A DNA stretch of 60,549 nucleotides, from contig JAILAT010000006.1 in assembly GCA_024681475.1 (NCBI GenBank), positions 1 to 60,549 on the forward strand, given 5' to 3'. The notes under the pieces are model-generated. The model was not told the DNA's origin. It worked only from the letters and a program-made list of their open reading frames with translations, and did not search any database. A program made the position numbers and the translations under genes. Below, one piece after another: positions 24,186 through 32,915 of this stretch; the stretch's first letter is position 1; each line of letters opens with the position of its first letter. Source of the DNA: Bacteroidales bacterium. Lineage in GTDB: Bacteria; Bacteroidota; Bacteroidia; Bacteroidales; P3.

Positions 24186-24746
24186 TGTGTTTTGTCTGTG
24201 TCTCCGGCTCAAGAGACATTATTTAATTCAAACATGGGGAAGCAGAACCTCGCTCGAATGATTTTACCCTGTTTGGCTATGATGGTCGGCTTGTTTGTAG
24301 CTCGAAATAAACCAATGGCCAAACTATGATAATTGCACGCAAAACGTACTCCCTCAGTATTTTACAAATAATATTGTGTATTACTTGCGTCTGCAAATAT
24401 ACACTTTTTTCTTTATCTTTTTATATTTTTCATAATTATTTTTTTTAAGAGATTATTTCCATTTTGGCCTTCGGAGTTATTCTCCTGCTCATCCTTTGGC
24501 CTCACGAAAACGTGTAAATCCTGTAAATATCTAGTGAGCAAGCTCACGGCGAGCCGGAGGCATGCTAAATTAGGAACAAACAATATCCGCGAAGCGAAAT
24601 AATTTATAAGATTTCCTAGATTTCAGCCGCGAAGCGGCTAGGAGATCCACGCCGAAGGCGCGCGAAGCCAAAAATCGACAAGATCAACAAGATCTCGCGA
24701 GGCGAAGTCGAGCAGGAGCATCCACCGCAGATCAGCAGACAAGGTC
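24186..24746. other. Intergenic region with promoter and clustered small palindromes
   Basis: This 561-bp region separates the histidine kinase gene from the minus-strand block. The part next to the lipoprotein gene (to ~24450) is AT-rich and carries a promoter-like box. The part at ~24530-24720 is GC-rich and full of short inverted repeats: GTGAGCAAGCTCAC near 24534, AGCCGCGAAGCGGCT near 24625, CGCCGAAGGCG near 24650. The heptamer GCGAAGC occurs three times (24589, 24629, 24662). No protein gene is evident. Confidence 0.7.
24394..24401 (-). promoter_or_regulatory. Probable -7 box for the tubulin/Hsp70 block
   Basis: TATATTTG on the minus strand fits TAnnTTTG and lies about 210 bp before the lipoprotein start. 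No clear TTTG is seen at the -33 position, so confidence is moderate. Confidence 0.45.
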
Positions 24747-26294
24747 TCAGCGGCTGCTGCGCAACTTGATGCGGAAGGTGGTGCTCTCCTGTGTGGAGCT
24801 CTTCAGTGAGATTTCTCCCTTATGGTATTCGTTGATAATGCGTTTGGCTAGCGAGAGCCCAAGACCCCAGCCTCGGGTTTTGGTACTGTAGCCCGATTCG
24901 AAAATGTATTTCTGCTGCTTGCTGGGGATGGGGCGGCCTGTATTGCTGCAGTCGATATAAATGTACTTGCCTACGTGGCTCACTGTCACGCTGAAAGTGC
25001 CTGCACCCTCCATAGCGTCCATGGCGTTCTTGCATAGATTTTCGATGACCCATCCGAGAAGGATGGCGTTTATCATGGCATAATGGGGCTCGTTAGGGAT
25101 ATTGTTCACAAAACTCACCTTTTTTGACATCCTCGGTCGCAGGTAGAGCAGGGTGTTGTTCACCACCTCGCAGACATTTTCTTCTTTCAGTTCGGGTATG
25201 CTGCCAATCTTGGAGAATCGTCGCGCTATCATATCCAGACGGTCCAAGTCTTTGTGTATCTCGCTGATATAGGGTTCACTGAGAGGTTTGTCCTGCAAGT
25301 ATTCCACCCATGCCAACAGCGAGGAAATGGGTGTGCCCAGCTGGTGTGCCGTCTCTTTGGCCATGCCTACCCACATGTGGTTTTCCTCTTCGCTGCGTGC
25401 TGTGCGAAGCAGGACGACAGACACCAACAGCACGATAACAGAAATAAGAACGTAAAGATATGGTAAATAGCGCATTTGCTTTAGCAGCGGAGTGCTTTCG
25501 TAGTAGACGTATGCGCGCTGGTTGTTGGGCAAGATCAGTTCCAATGGGTCGTTTTCGCGCTCCATGGCGTGGAGTTTCTTGGCCAACTTTTCGGCAGTGC
25601 TGAACTGCATGGGGTCGATGTTGCCAAAATCTATCACGGACTGCCTTGTGCTGTCCACCATGATGACGGGAACAAAGACCGAGTTGTTGGTGATGTCGGA
25701 AAAGAATGAGCGGTTGAGATTGTCCAGAAAAGCCTGCAGTTCCTCGTATATTTCGCTCTCTTTGTAAAGCAGTATCATCTCCATGCCCCAGATGCTGTAG
25801 TGCACGGCTTCGTTTCTGGAGAAGGATGCGATGTCTTCGGGCGTCATCTTTGTGCCGATAAGGGCGCGGTCCAGCTCGGGGTCGCCAGTGTAGTTGCTAC
25901 AGTTGGTGATGACGGAGTCGGCATTCATGATGACGAAAGAGGTCTTGCTGCTGTCGACGATGTAGGAGATGTATGCAAGGGAGAAATCGGCATCAGAACC
26001 TGGTGCTATCTGGTTGAAAGAGTTGAGTACCTGTGTGTAGAGCTCCATTTTGCGGCGCTCGTCGAGGTCTACGCCACGGAAGAAGGCCTCGGTGGCTTGC
26101 ACTAGCTGTGCCTTGTGGCCTACGGCATTGACCCACAGGGTGATTTTCTCCTGTTCCGAGTCGCGTATTTTCGAGATGACGGTATTGGTGTAGAGCAGCA
26201 CAACGAGGCTCATGAGGATGCTTATTGCGATGACACCCACACGCCAACGTTTGTTGCGTATCCTGTTTTTCTGTCCTTTCTTTCCTTTGATCAT
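24747..26294 (-). CDS. Sensor histidine kinase
   Basis: 515 residues. An N-terminal membrane helix (~19-40), a periplasmic sensor region (~45-270) and a second helix (LPYLYVLISVIVLLVSVVLL, ~275-295) precede the kinase core. The phospho-acceptor is in AKETAHQLGTPISSLL (His near 315), the N box is VIENLCKNAMDAM, and the G box is GWGLGLSLAKRI. Some core motifs are of the HAMP-less type common in Bacteroidota. No response regulator gene is adjacent. It follows the FtsX-like gene by 28 bp and probably shares its message. Signal and partner are unknown. Confidence 0.9.
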   Translation of the reverse strand: MIKGKKGQKNRIRNKRWRVGVIAISILMSLVVLLYTNTVISKIRDSEQEKITLWVNAVGHKAQLVQATEAFFRGVDLDERRKMELYTQVLNSFNQIAPGSDADFSLAYISYIVDSSKTSFVIMNADSVITNCSNYTGDPELDRALIGTKMTPEDIASFSRNEAVHYSIWGMEMILLYKESEIYEELQAFLDNLNRSFFSDITNNSVFVPVIMVDSTRQSVIDFGNIDPMQFSTAEKLAKKLHAMERENDPLELILPNNQRAYVYYESTPLLKQMRYLPYLYVLISVIVLLVSVVLLRTARSEEENHMWVGMAKETAHQLGTPISSLLAWVEYLQDKPLSEPYISEIHKDLDRLDMIARRFSKIGSIPELKEENVCEVVNNTLLYLRPRMSKKVSFVNNIPNEPHYAMINAILLGWVIENLCKNAMDAMEGAGTFSVTVSHVGKYIYIDCSNTGRPIPSKQQKYIFESGYSTKTRGWGLGLSLAKRIINEYHKGEISLKSSTQESTTFRIKLRSSR

Positions 26295-26322
26295 CTTGTT
26301 CGAGCGATTAGGGTTGTAATGG

Positions 26323-27543
26323 TTATTCCACCCTTATTGTCTTGGCGGGGTGGATGCGTGCTATGTAGCTGGAAGGCAGCATCAAAGCAACTAGGCAGAC
26401 TGCCATGGTGGCGATGCTGATGGCAACGAAATACCATGCGTTGATTTCTACGGGTACAAAGGTCATCGAATAGCTTTCGCTGTCCAACTTCAGAAGATGC
26501 CAATGGCTCTGCACAAGGCTGAGCGCCAAGGCGATGGCATCGCCCAAAGCGATACCTTTACCGACTATCACGGCGGACTTCAGCAAGAAGATGCGCCGTA
26601 TCGACTGGTTGGTGCCGCCCATCGTTTTCAGCAGCCCTATCATGGATGTCTTCTCGAAAATCATGATGAGCAGCGCCGACACCACTGAGGCGGCACAGAC
26701 TACCGACATGATGATGAGTATCAGCACGATGTTGGAATTGAGCAAGGTAAGCCACGCGAACATGGCGGGCTGCTCTTCCACCACCGAGGTGATGGCCAAA
26801 TCGGGACGCGTCGCTCGCTTTACTGCCAGCAACGTGGCGTCGAGTTTGCTGAAATCGTCTACCAATACCTCATATCCGGCCACCTCGCCGTTGTACCATT
26901 GGTTCAGTTTCTGCACTTGCCGCAAGTCGCCGACCATGTAGTGGTCGTCGAACTCGCTGAGATCGGTGTTGTAGATACCCACCACTTGGAAAGCTCGGGC
27001 GCGGTAAGTGTTGCTCATCCAGAAGTATGTACGGGCCTTGCTTCCGGTGTCGAGTCCCATCTTGGCGGCAAGACGCTGCGAGACAATTATTTCGTTCGAT
27101 GTCTCGTCTTCTTTCAAACGTGGCAGTCGCCCATAGACCAAGTTGTTGGCGAAGAATGCCGTGTCGAATCCGCTGTCCACACCTTTGAAGATGACACCCT
27201 GAATCTGGTCTTCGGTTTTCAGCATACCACCCTTGTTGGCAAAAGCCTGGATGTGAACCACATTGGGCAAAGTGGCGATTTTCTGCAGCTCGCTGCTGTC
27301 CACGATCACTGGCACTTCGTCGTAATCATTCACCCAGCCATAGCTGCGTATGGTGATGTGTGATCCGAAACCGACTACCTTGTTGGTTATTTCGCCTTGA
27401 AAACCTCGAAGTATGCACATGGCCAGCACCATCACCGCCACTCCGAGGGCGATGGTGTAGGTGGCAATGTTGACTAGCGGCCGTGAGAAGTTGCTCTTGT
27501 CGCGTTGCAGAAATCGCCGTGCTATCAGGCGTTCATAGCGCAT
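26323..27543 (-). CDS. FtsX/LolC-type ABC transporter permease
   Basis: 406 residues. It has one N-terminal helix (~24-46), a large MacB-like periplasmic core domain (~50-265) and three C-terminal helices (~275-300, ~325-350, ~372-395). It starts with RYERLIARRFLQRD, a typical LolC/LolE opening. Such permeases extract lipoproteins from the inner membrane or move envelope substrates with a LolD-like ATPase. No ATPase gene is next to it, so it depends on one encoded elsewhere. Terminator DNA of tpiA lies directly upstream, leaving only 24 bp before the start. Confidence 0.9.
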   Translation of the reverse strand: MRYERLIARRFLQRDKSNFSRPLVNIATYTIALGVAVMVLAMCILRGFQGEITNKVVGFGSHITIRSYGWVNDYDEVPVIVDSSELQKIATLPNVVHIQAFANKGGMLKTEDQIQGVIFKGVDSGFDTAFFANNLVYGRLPRLKEDETSNEIIVSQRLAAKMGLDTGSKARTYFWMSNTYRARAFQVVGIYNTDLSEFDDHYMVGDLRQVQKLNQWYNGEVAGYEVLVDDFSKLDATLLAVKRATRPDLAITSVVEEQPAMFAWLTLLNSNIVLILIIMSVVCAASVVSALLIMIFEKTSMIGLLKTMGGTNQSIRRIFLLKSAVIVGKGIALGDAIALALSLVQSHWHLLKLDSESYSMTFVPVEINAWYFVAISIATMAVCLVALMLPSSYIARIHPAKTIRVE

Positions 27544-27561
27544 GGGCTTTGGCTTTTTCTA

Positions 27562-27616
27562 GAAAAACTGGTTGAACTAGTTAGTACAGAATCATCTGTA
27601 TCACTAGTTCAACCAG
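27562..27616 (-). terminator. Rho-independent terminator of tpiA
   Basis: A perfect 14-bp stem (CTGGTTGAACTAGT at 27568-27581 with 27603-27616) has an inner 4-bp stem (ACAG/CTGT) and is followed on the minus strand by TTTTTCT. It lies just after the tpiA stop. Confidence 0.85.
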
Positions 27617-27629
27617 ATTGTTCGGTCAT

Positions 27630-28391
27630 TTAGAAAGCAGTGGCAATGGCCATGAAATCGTCGGCTTTCAACGATGCTCCGCCGATGAGTCCGCCGTCGA
27701 CGTCGGGGTTGGCGAAGAGCTCCTTGGCGTTGCCGGGCTTGCAACTGCCGCCGTAGAGAATACTCGTTTCGTCAGCTACCTCTTTGCCGTATTTCTCAGC
27801 GATGAGGCTACGGATGAAAGCATGCATCTCTTGTGCCTGCTCGGGTGTGGCGGTCTTGCCTGTTCCGATGGCCCACACGGGCTCGTAGGCAATCACCACC
27901 GAGGCAAACTGCTCGGCGCTGAGATGGAAGAGACCATCGCAAATTTGACGCTTCACCACGTCGAACTGCTTGTTGGCTTCGCGCTCCTCGAGCACCTCGC
28001 CACAGCATACGATGGGACGAATTTCGTGTGCCAACAGCTGGTTGACCTTGGCGGCTACCTGTTGGTCGCTCTCGTGGAAATACTGGCGGCGCTCCGAGTG
28101 GCCTACTATGCAGTATTCCACATCCATCGACTCGAGCATGGCAGCGCTCACCTCACCAGTGAAAGCGCCCTCTTCGTGCTCGCTGACGTCCTGGGCTCCC
28201 ACCATGAAATAGGAGTCGTTGCTGTAGTCCGTGCTCATCTCCAGATAAGGGTAGGGGGGGCACAGAATCATCAATGTGTTCTGCTTCAGTTCGGTTTCTT
28301 CGAGTTTCTCAACCAGCGTGCTCACCAGCTCGTCGGCCTGCTCGAAGGTCTTGTTCATTTTCCAGTTGCCTGCTACAATATTTTTTCGCAT
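27630..28391 (-). CDS. tpiA: Triosephosphate isomerase
   Basis: A 253-residue TIM barrel that interconverts dihydroxyacetone phosphate and glyceraldehyde 3-phosphate in glycolysis and gluconeogenesis. K11 in GNWKMNKT, the catalytic His in IVGHSERRQYF, the catalytic Glu in VIAYEPVWAIGTGKTATPEQ and the phosphate-binding SILYGGSCKPGN and GGLIGGASL segments are all present. Length is normal. The gene upstream ends 58 bp away, so the two may be cotranscribed. Confidence 0.97.
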   Translation of the reverse strand: MRKNIVAGNWKMNKTFEQADELVSTLVEKLEETELKQNTLMILCPPYPYLEMSTDYSNDSYFMVGAQDVSEHEEGAFTGEVSAAMLESMDVEYCIVGHSERRQYFHESDQQVAAKVNQLLAHEIRPIVCCGEVLEEREANKQFDVVKRQICDGLFHLSAEQFASVVIAYEPVWAIGTGKTATPEQAQEMHAFIRSLIAEKYGKEVADETSILYGGSCKPGNAKELFANPDVDGGLIGGASLKADDFMAIATAF

Positions 28392-28449
28392 GATTGTTGG
28401 TTTTTTGTATGGTTAATAATGAAAATTTGTTTCGTTATTTTTGCCAGCA

Positions 28450-29943
28450 TTAACGGCGTGGACCGCGGCGGTAGCCTTCTTTTTGCCACTGCGACAGGTT
28501 CCGGTCTTTCTGTTCGGGGTGTTCCTCTTCGTAGCGTTTCAAGAAAGGCAGCACCTGATTGGTGGGCAGCGTTTTGTTCATAATGATTTGGCGGTCAGCG
28601 TTGAGCAGTATCATCGTCGGCGCGCCGTGCACGTTGTAGGCCTCCTGATAGTCGATGTTCACATTGGGGCCACCCACATTGATGAAGGGCAGCTTGTGTT
28701 CGCGCACGTATTTTATCCATTTCTGCGTATCGCTCTCATAGCCAACAGCATAGACCTCGAAGGGTTTGCTGCCCGTGGCCAACAGCGAGTCGTAGAGGAC
28801 GATGAGCTCGGCGGTCTGCTTCTTGCAGTGGTTGCAGTCGGGGTCCCAGAACCAGAGCATCACATATTTCTCGGGCAAGGCGTGCGACGAAATCCAGTCT
28901 TTCGGGTCGTCCGACTGGTTGGTGTCGGCCATCACCAGCTCCTGGCCCATCGCGCCGATGAGCGACTGGCTGAGGAATGCCACCGATTGCCGTTTGCTGT
29001 AGATGTCTCCTTCCGTGGCCCACGGGCATTTGCCTGCCAGGTAGTAGTCGTTCAGCAAATTGACATACACCTGATCCCAGCCGATATTCTTGGTGCTTCG
29101 TTCATATTTTGGGGTGATGAAGTCAAGGAAATAGCGCAGCATGGTGCTGTCGCCGACCACGCGGTCGAGCACGTTATGGGCATATTTGGTGATGGTGTCG
29201 CAATCCTGATAGTAGAGCAGGCCGAAGAAGTAGTAATTCATCTTGTCGAACAGATGAGGCGTGTAGATGAGCGAGTGGTCGGTGAGGTCCACTTTGTCCC
29301 AGTAGTGTGAGCGAAAATAGCGTGCCTGCCATTCGCGCAACGATGTGTCGCGACTATTGGCGGGAAGCTCGTTGGGAACATCAATGTTGGCAAACATGCC
29401 TACAAGTTGTGTAAACTGGTATTTGCTGTTTTGGGTAAGATAGTTCTCTTCGAATTGTTTCATCTCTTCGGTCAAAGCTTCTATCTCTTTGTCGGCCTTG
29501 GCTTTAGCGGCGGCGTCGCCGTTTTTGCGGCGCTCGTTAATGTCGCGCGAGCGGCTGCGGGCATCGTCGAGTTTGGCCAGATATGAATACATCAGCTCGT
29601 TGGCCTTCGACCCTTTCACCTTCATGCCTGCGTTGGTACGCTTTTCGTCGAAGGTGATGGTGAAGTTGCGGCTGTCGTCGACCATGAAGTCGAACAGCTT
29701 GCTCTTCTTGTCGTTGAGCAGGGTGTACACGCCGTTGGTGAGTTTGGCGCGTTGCGCGAAAGTGACGCTACCGGCTGTAGCGTTGGCAGAGTCGATCACC
29801 AGATAGGTGTCGCGGAAATGCTGCCCCATGTAGTATTTGCCGTCGCTTAACGAGGACGAGGCAAAACTGATTTTGTAGCTGTTTTGTGCTGTGGCGCTCA
29901 GTGTGAATGCAACCAGCGCGATGATTGTCAGTCTTTTTATCAT
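28450..29943 (-). CDS. Exported thioredoxin-fold protein (DUF5106/TlpA-like)
   Basis: About 497 residues from the ATG at 29943, which begins a signal peptide (IKRLTIIALVAFTLSATAQ); a longer in-frame start adds 13 polar residues. The N-terminal ~220 residues form a DUF4369-like beta domain and a helical region with a charged coiled coil (~135-165). The C-terminal ~150 residues are a TlpA/AhpC-like thioredoxin fold with the redox motif C-N-H-C in WFWDPDCNHCKKQ and the cis-proline loop VHGAPTMILL. It probably acts as a periplasmic or outer-membrane-facing disulfide reductase. This protein type is frequent in Bacteroidales. Confidence 0.87.
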   Translation of the reverse strand: MIKRLTIIALVAFTLSATAQNSYKISFASSSLSDGKYYMGQHFRDTYLVIDSANATAGSVTFAQRAKLTNGVYTLLNDKKSKLFDFMVDDSRNFTITFDEKRTNAGMKVKGSKANELMYSYLAKLDDARSRSRDINERRKNGDAAAKAKADKEIEALTEEMKQFEENYLTQNSKYQFTQLVGMFANIDVPNELPANSRDTSLREWQARYFRSHYWDKVDLTDHSLIYTPHLFDKMNYYFFGLLYYQDCDTITKYAHNVLDRVVGDSTMLRYFLDFITPKYERSTKNIGWDQVYVNLLNDYYLAGKCPWATEGDIYSKRQSVAFLSQSLIGAMGQELVMADTNQSDDPKDWISSHALPEKYVMLWFWDPDCNHCKKQTAELIVLYDSLLATGSKPFEVYAVGYESDTQKWIKYVREHKLPFINVGGPNVNIDYQEAYNVHGAPTMILLNADRQIIMNKTLPTNQVLPFLKRYEEEHPEQKDRNLSQWQKEGYRRGPRR

Positions 29944-29978
29944 ATTGTATTTCTGTTTTGTTCCGTTCATGTCAATGT

Positions 29979-31277
29979 TCAAGTTTGGCTGTTGAGAGAA
30001 ATGGTGGCTACGGCCATGATTGCAAAGTTGTCGGCAAAAGCCGTGCGGTGGTAGGGCGCTTTGGATGGCGTGAGCTGGTAGGCCGCGGCAACGCCAATAT
30101 TAAGGTAGCCCCAATGCAACAGGTTTTCGATGCCTGCGGCGGGCTCGATGATTCCTTGCATAGGTGCAGCGAGTGCCATCATGGTGTTGCCGTCAAATGT
30201 GGCAGGTGTCGCAAGGTGGCGTCCGTTGTCGAGTAGGTATACTCCATTGTCGCACAGCGGATTGTCGCTGTCGCCAGACCACAATCCGCCCCACATGGCG
30301 CTGAGCTGGACAAAGCATCGGGGCGACGAGATGTTGCTTTTCCATAGCGGGCACATGGTGTAACTCACGCAAAGATGCGTGAAGAGGTCTGCCGTGAATG
30401 CGTTAGGTGGCACTGTCAGCATGCTGTTATGGAAATAGTAGAATGAGTTGGATGTGCCGCTCAGGTCGTAGCGTCGCGTTATCGGGGTGTTGTCGTTGCC
30501 TGTGATGCCGGCTTGGACGAAAAGGAGCCAGGTGCCGTGGCTGTCGATGCTCCATTTGCGACTGTACTGTCCCAACAGGCGCCAATAACCTTCGCCCGAC
30601 TGTTCTTCAATACCGCCCAAAGCCTCGACAATCAGCCCTTTGCCGTAGTTAAACTGCAGGCGCATTTCGTCATAGAGGTTACGGTCGCGGCGGTCGGAGT
30701 CATCTTTATGGGGGTATAGCAAGTTGCCGTAGCCATCGAAGAGCAGCGCCTCGGCGGAGTGGCGATACTCAACGGTAAGCAACTGCACCTTTCCGGGAAG
30801 GTCAATGCCGACACCCGCCAGCAGGCGGTCTACCTCGCTGTAGTTCGATGAGGTGTAGGAGGTGTTTTCGCTGGTATTGAAAATGTTGTAGCTGGAGAAG
30901 TTGTGCCTGCCTGCTTTCTCGATGTCGTGGAAGTAGCCGGCATAGGCTTTGCGGAACACGCTGCGAGGAAACCGCAACTCAGCGCGGACACCATATTTCC
31001 AGCCGTGGTCGCCACTGCCCCATGCGGCATAAGCTTCGCCAAAAAAGCTATTCTGGTAGTCTGTGCCGTAACGGTTGTCGTAGTGTAGCGGAGTGGTAAT
31101 GTTGAACCCCAGTCCCCAGCGGTTGCGTTCGTAGAGATTATAATCATACAGGCGGTTGAGGTCGAAGCCTATGTATGTCTTGTCATACACGTGCGTCAGC
31201 CTCAAATTCTGCGCTTCTGCCACGGTTGCCAGCAGCAGAATGGTCGTCAGTATTCTGAATGATAAACGTTTGCGCAT
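29979..31277 (-). CDS. Putative outer-membrane beta-barrel protein
   Basis: About 432 residues from the ATG at 31277, the start of a signal peptide (RKRLSFRILTTILLLATVAEA). The body alternates polar and hydrophobic residues, is rich in Tyr, Trp and Gly, and has many amphipathic strands (for example WKYGVRAELRF, VQLLTVEYRH, WLLFVQAG), ending in IMAVATISLNSQT, which suits a transmembrane barrel. I recognise no named family. It has its own promoter and precedes the thioredoxin-fold gene by 35 bp, so the two may act together in the envelope. Confidence 0.72.
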   Translation of the reverse strand: MRKRLSFRILTTILLLATVAEAQNLRLTHVYDKTYIGFDLNRLYDYNLYERNRWGLGFNITTPLHYDNRYGTDYQNSFFGEAYAAWGSGDHGWKYGVRAELRFPRSVFRKAYAGYFHDIEKAGRHNFSSYNIFNTSENTSYTSSNYSEVDRLLAGVGIDLPGKVQLLTVEYRHSAEALLFDGYGNLLYPHKDDSDRRDRNLYDEMRLQFNYGKGLIVEALGGIEEQSGEGYWRLLGQYSRKWSIDSHGTWLLFVQAGITGNDNTPITRRYDLSGTSNSFYYFHNSMLTVPPNAFTADLFTHLCVSYTMCPLWKSNISSPRCFVQLSAMWGGLWSGDSDNPLCDNGVYLLDNGRHLATPATFDGNTMMALAAPMQGIIEPAAGIENLLHWGYLNIGVAAAYQLTPSKAPYHRTAFADNFAIMAVATISLNSQT

Positions 31278-31301
31278 AATGGTGCCTATAATTATAAAGT
31301 A

Positions 31302-31332
31302 CAAAATTATATAAAAATCGCGTAATGGCAAA
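31302..31332 (-). promoter_or_regulatory. Promoter for the barrel-protein gene
   Basis: On the minus strand TTTG (31332-31329) and TAATTTTG (31309-31302) are separated by 19 bp, an exact fit to the phylum consensus. The leader is short, about 20 nt. Confidence 0.72.
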
Positions 31333-31339
31333 ATATTTT

Positions 31340-31370
31340 TTTGTAGTTCCGCAATTTGTTCGTATCTTTG
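31340..31370 (+). promoter_or_regulatory. Promoter for lpdA
   Basis: TTTG (31340-31343) and TATCTTTG (31363-31370) are separated by 19 bp, an exact consensus match. It diverges from the barrel-gene promoter, with only 7 bp between the two upstream boxes. The lpdA leader is about 110 nt. Confidence 0.78.
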
Positions 31371-31485
31371 CAATTGCTAAGACTGCGGCTTTTTGGCCGT
31401 AGTAAATTAATAATGTGCAGGTTGTCATTTGGACCTGAGTGTTGATATGCCCACTTGCGCACTGATTGAATAATTAAAAAAAATA

Positions 31486-32883
31486 ATGATAATGAATTAC
31501 GATCTCATCGTCATCGGAAGCGGCCCCGGAGGATATGTGGCCGCAGTGAAAGCTGCTCAGCTGGGTCTGAAAACGGCCGTTGTGGAACGCGAAAACTTGG
31601 GTGGCATCTGCCTCAACTGGGGTTGCATCCCTACCAAGGCGTTGCTCAAGAGCGCTCAGGTTTACAACTACATCAACCATGCTGCCGCTTACGGTGTCAA
31701 TGCTCAGCCTGCTGAGGCCGACCTGACTGCCATGGTACAGCGCAGCCGCGGCGTGGCCGAAACCATGAGCAAGGGCGTGCAGTTCCTGCTGAAAAAGAAC
31801 AATGTGGAGGTCATCATGGGCTCCGGCCGTGTGATGCCCAACCACAAAGTGGCTGTCACCGACGCTGAGGGCAATGTGACTGAGTATGACGCACAGCACA
31901 TCATCCTCGCTACTGGCGCACGCAGCCGCAATCTGCCCAACCTGCCGCAGGATGGCCGTCACATTATCGGCTATCGAGAAGCCATGACATTGCCCACAAA
32001 GCCCCAGTCGATGGTGGTGGTGGGAAGTGGTGCCATAGGCAGCGAGTTCGCTTTCTTCTATCAGTCTATCGGTGTGCAAGTTACACTCGTCGAGTTTATG
32101 CCTACCATCCTCCCCAACGAGGATGAGGACACCTCCGCCAACGTGGCCCGCAGCTTCAAAAAGATGGGCATGAAGGTGATGATGAGCGCATCGGTGGAAA
32201 AGGTTGATATCGAGAACGATGTCTGCCATGTTCACATCAAGGACAAGAAGGGCGCAGAGGTGCTGGTAGATTGTGATGTGGTGCTGTCGGCTGTCGGTGT
32301 GGTGACCAACGTCGATGGCTTGGGCCTCGAGGAGACGGGCATCACAGTGGAACGCAGCAAAGTGGTGGTGGACGACTACTACTGCACCAATGTTCCTGGC
32401 TATTATGCCATTGGCGACATCGTGCATGGTCCGGCATTGGCCCATGTGGCTAGCGCCGAGGCTATATGCTGCGTCGAGAAGATTGCCGGCCTTGAACCCG
32501 AAAAGGTCGACTACACCAACATTCCGGGCTGCACATACACTACCCCCGAGGTGGCAAGCGTGGGCCTCTCCGAGAAGAAGGCCATCGAAGCGGGCCACGA
32601 GGTGCTGGTGGGCAAATTCTTCTTCAAAGCTTCCGGCAAAGCTACTGCTGCAGGCAACAACGACGGTTTTGTGAAGATGGTGATCGACAAGAATACCGAC
32701 CGCATCCTTGGCGCACATCTCTGTGGCGACAACGTCACCGAGATGATTGCCGAATTGGTGGCTGCTCGCCAGAACGGGCTGACAGCCAAGCAGGTGGCTC
32801 ACGCCATCCATCCGCACCCCACCATGAGTGAGGCCGTGATGGAGGCCATCGAGGCTGCCTATGGAAAGGCAATCCATGCATAG
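31486..32883 (+). CDS. lpdA: Dihydrolipoyl dehydrogenase
   Basis: A 465-residue FAD/NAD-dependent flavoprotein that reoxidises lipoyl groups of 2-oxo acid dehydrogenase and glycine cleavage complexes. The FAD motif is IGSGPGGYVAA (10-20), the redox disulfide C42/C47 is in GGICLNWGCIPTKA, the NAD motif is VVGSGAIGSEFA, and the C-terminal HAIHPHPTMSEAVMEA carries the active-site His-Glu pair. Two in-frame ATGs (31486 and 31492) are possible starts. No E1 or E2 gene is adjacent, so it is probably the shared E3, also serving GcvH. Confidence 0.95.
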   Translation: MIMNYDLIVIGSGPGGYVAAVKAAQLGLKTAVVERENLGGICLNWGCIPTKALLKSAQVYNYINHAAAYGVNAQPAEADLTAMVQRSRGVAETMSKGVQFLLKKNNVEVIMGSGRVMPNHKVAVTDAEGNVTEYDAQHIILATGARSRNLPNLPQDGRHIIGYREAMTLPTKPQSMVVVGSGAIGSEFAFFYQSIGVQVTLVEFMPTILPNEDEDTSANVARSFKKMGMKVMMSASVEKVDIENDVCHVHIKDKKGAEVLVDCDVVLSAVGVVTNVDGLGLEETGITVERSKVVVDDYYCTNVPGYYAIGDIVHGPALAHVASAEAICCVEKIAGLEPEKVDYTNIPGCTYTTPEVASVGLSEKKAIEAGHEVLVGKFFFKASGKATAAGNNDGFVKMVIDKNTDRILGAHLCGDNVTEMIAELVAARQNGLTAKQVAHAIHPHPTMSEAVMEAIEAAYGKAIHA

Positions 32884-32915
32884 TAATAATTAAGGTGTAA
32901 CACAAATCTTAAGAA

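Noticed and set aside
31474-32877. Minus-strand open frame opposite lpdA
   Set aside because: A shadow of a clear lipoamide dehydrogenase; no start context or family.
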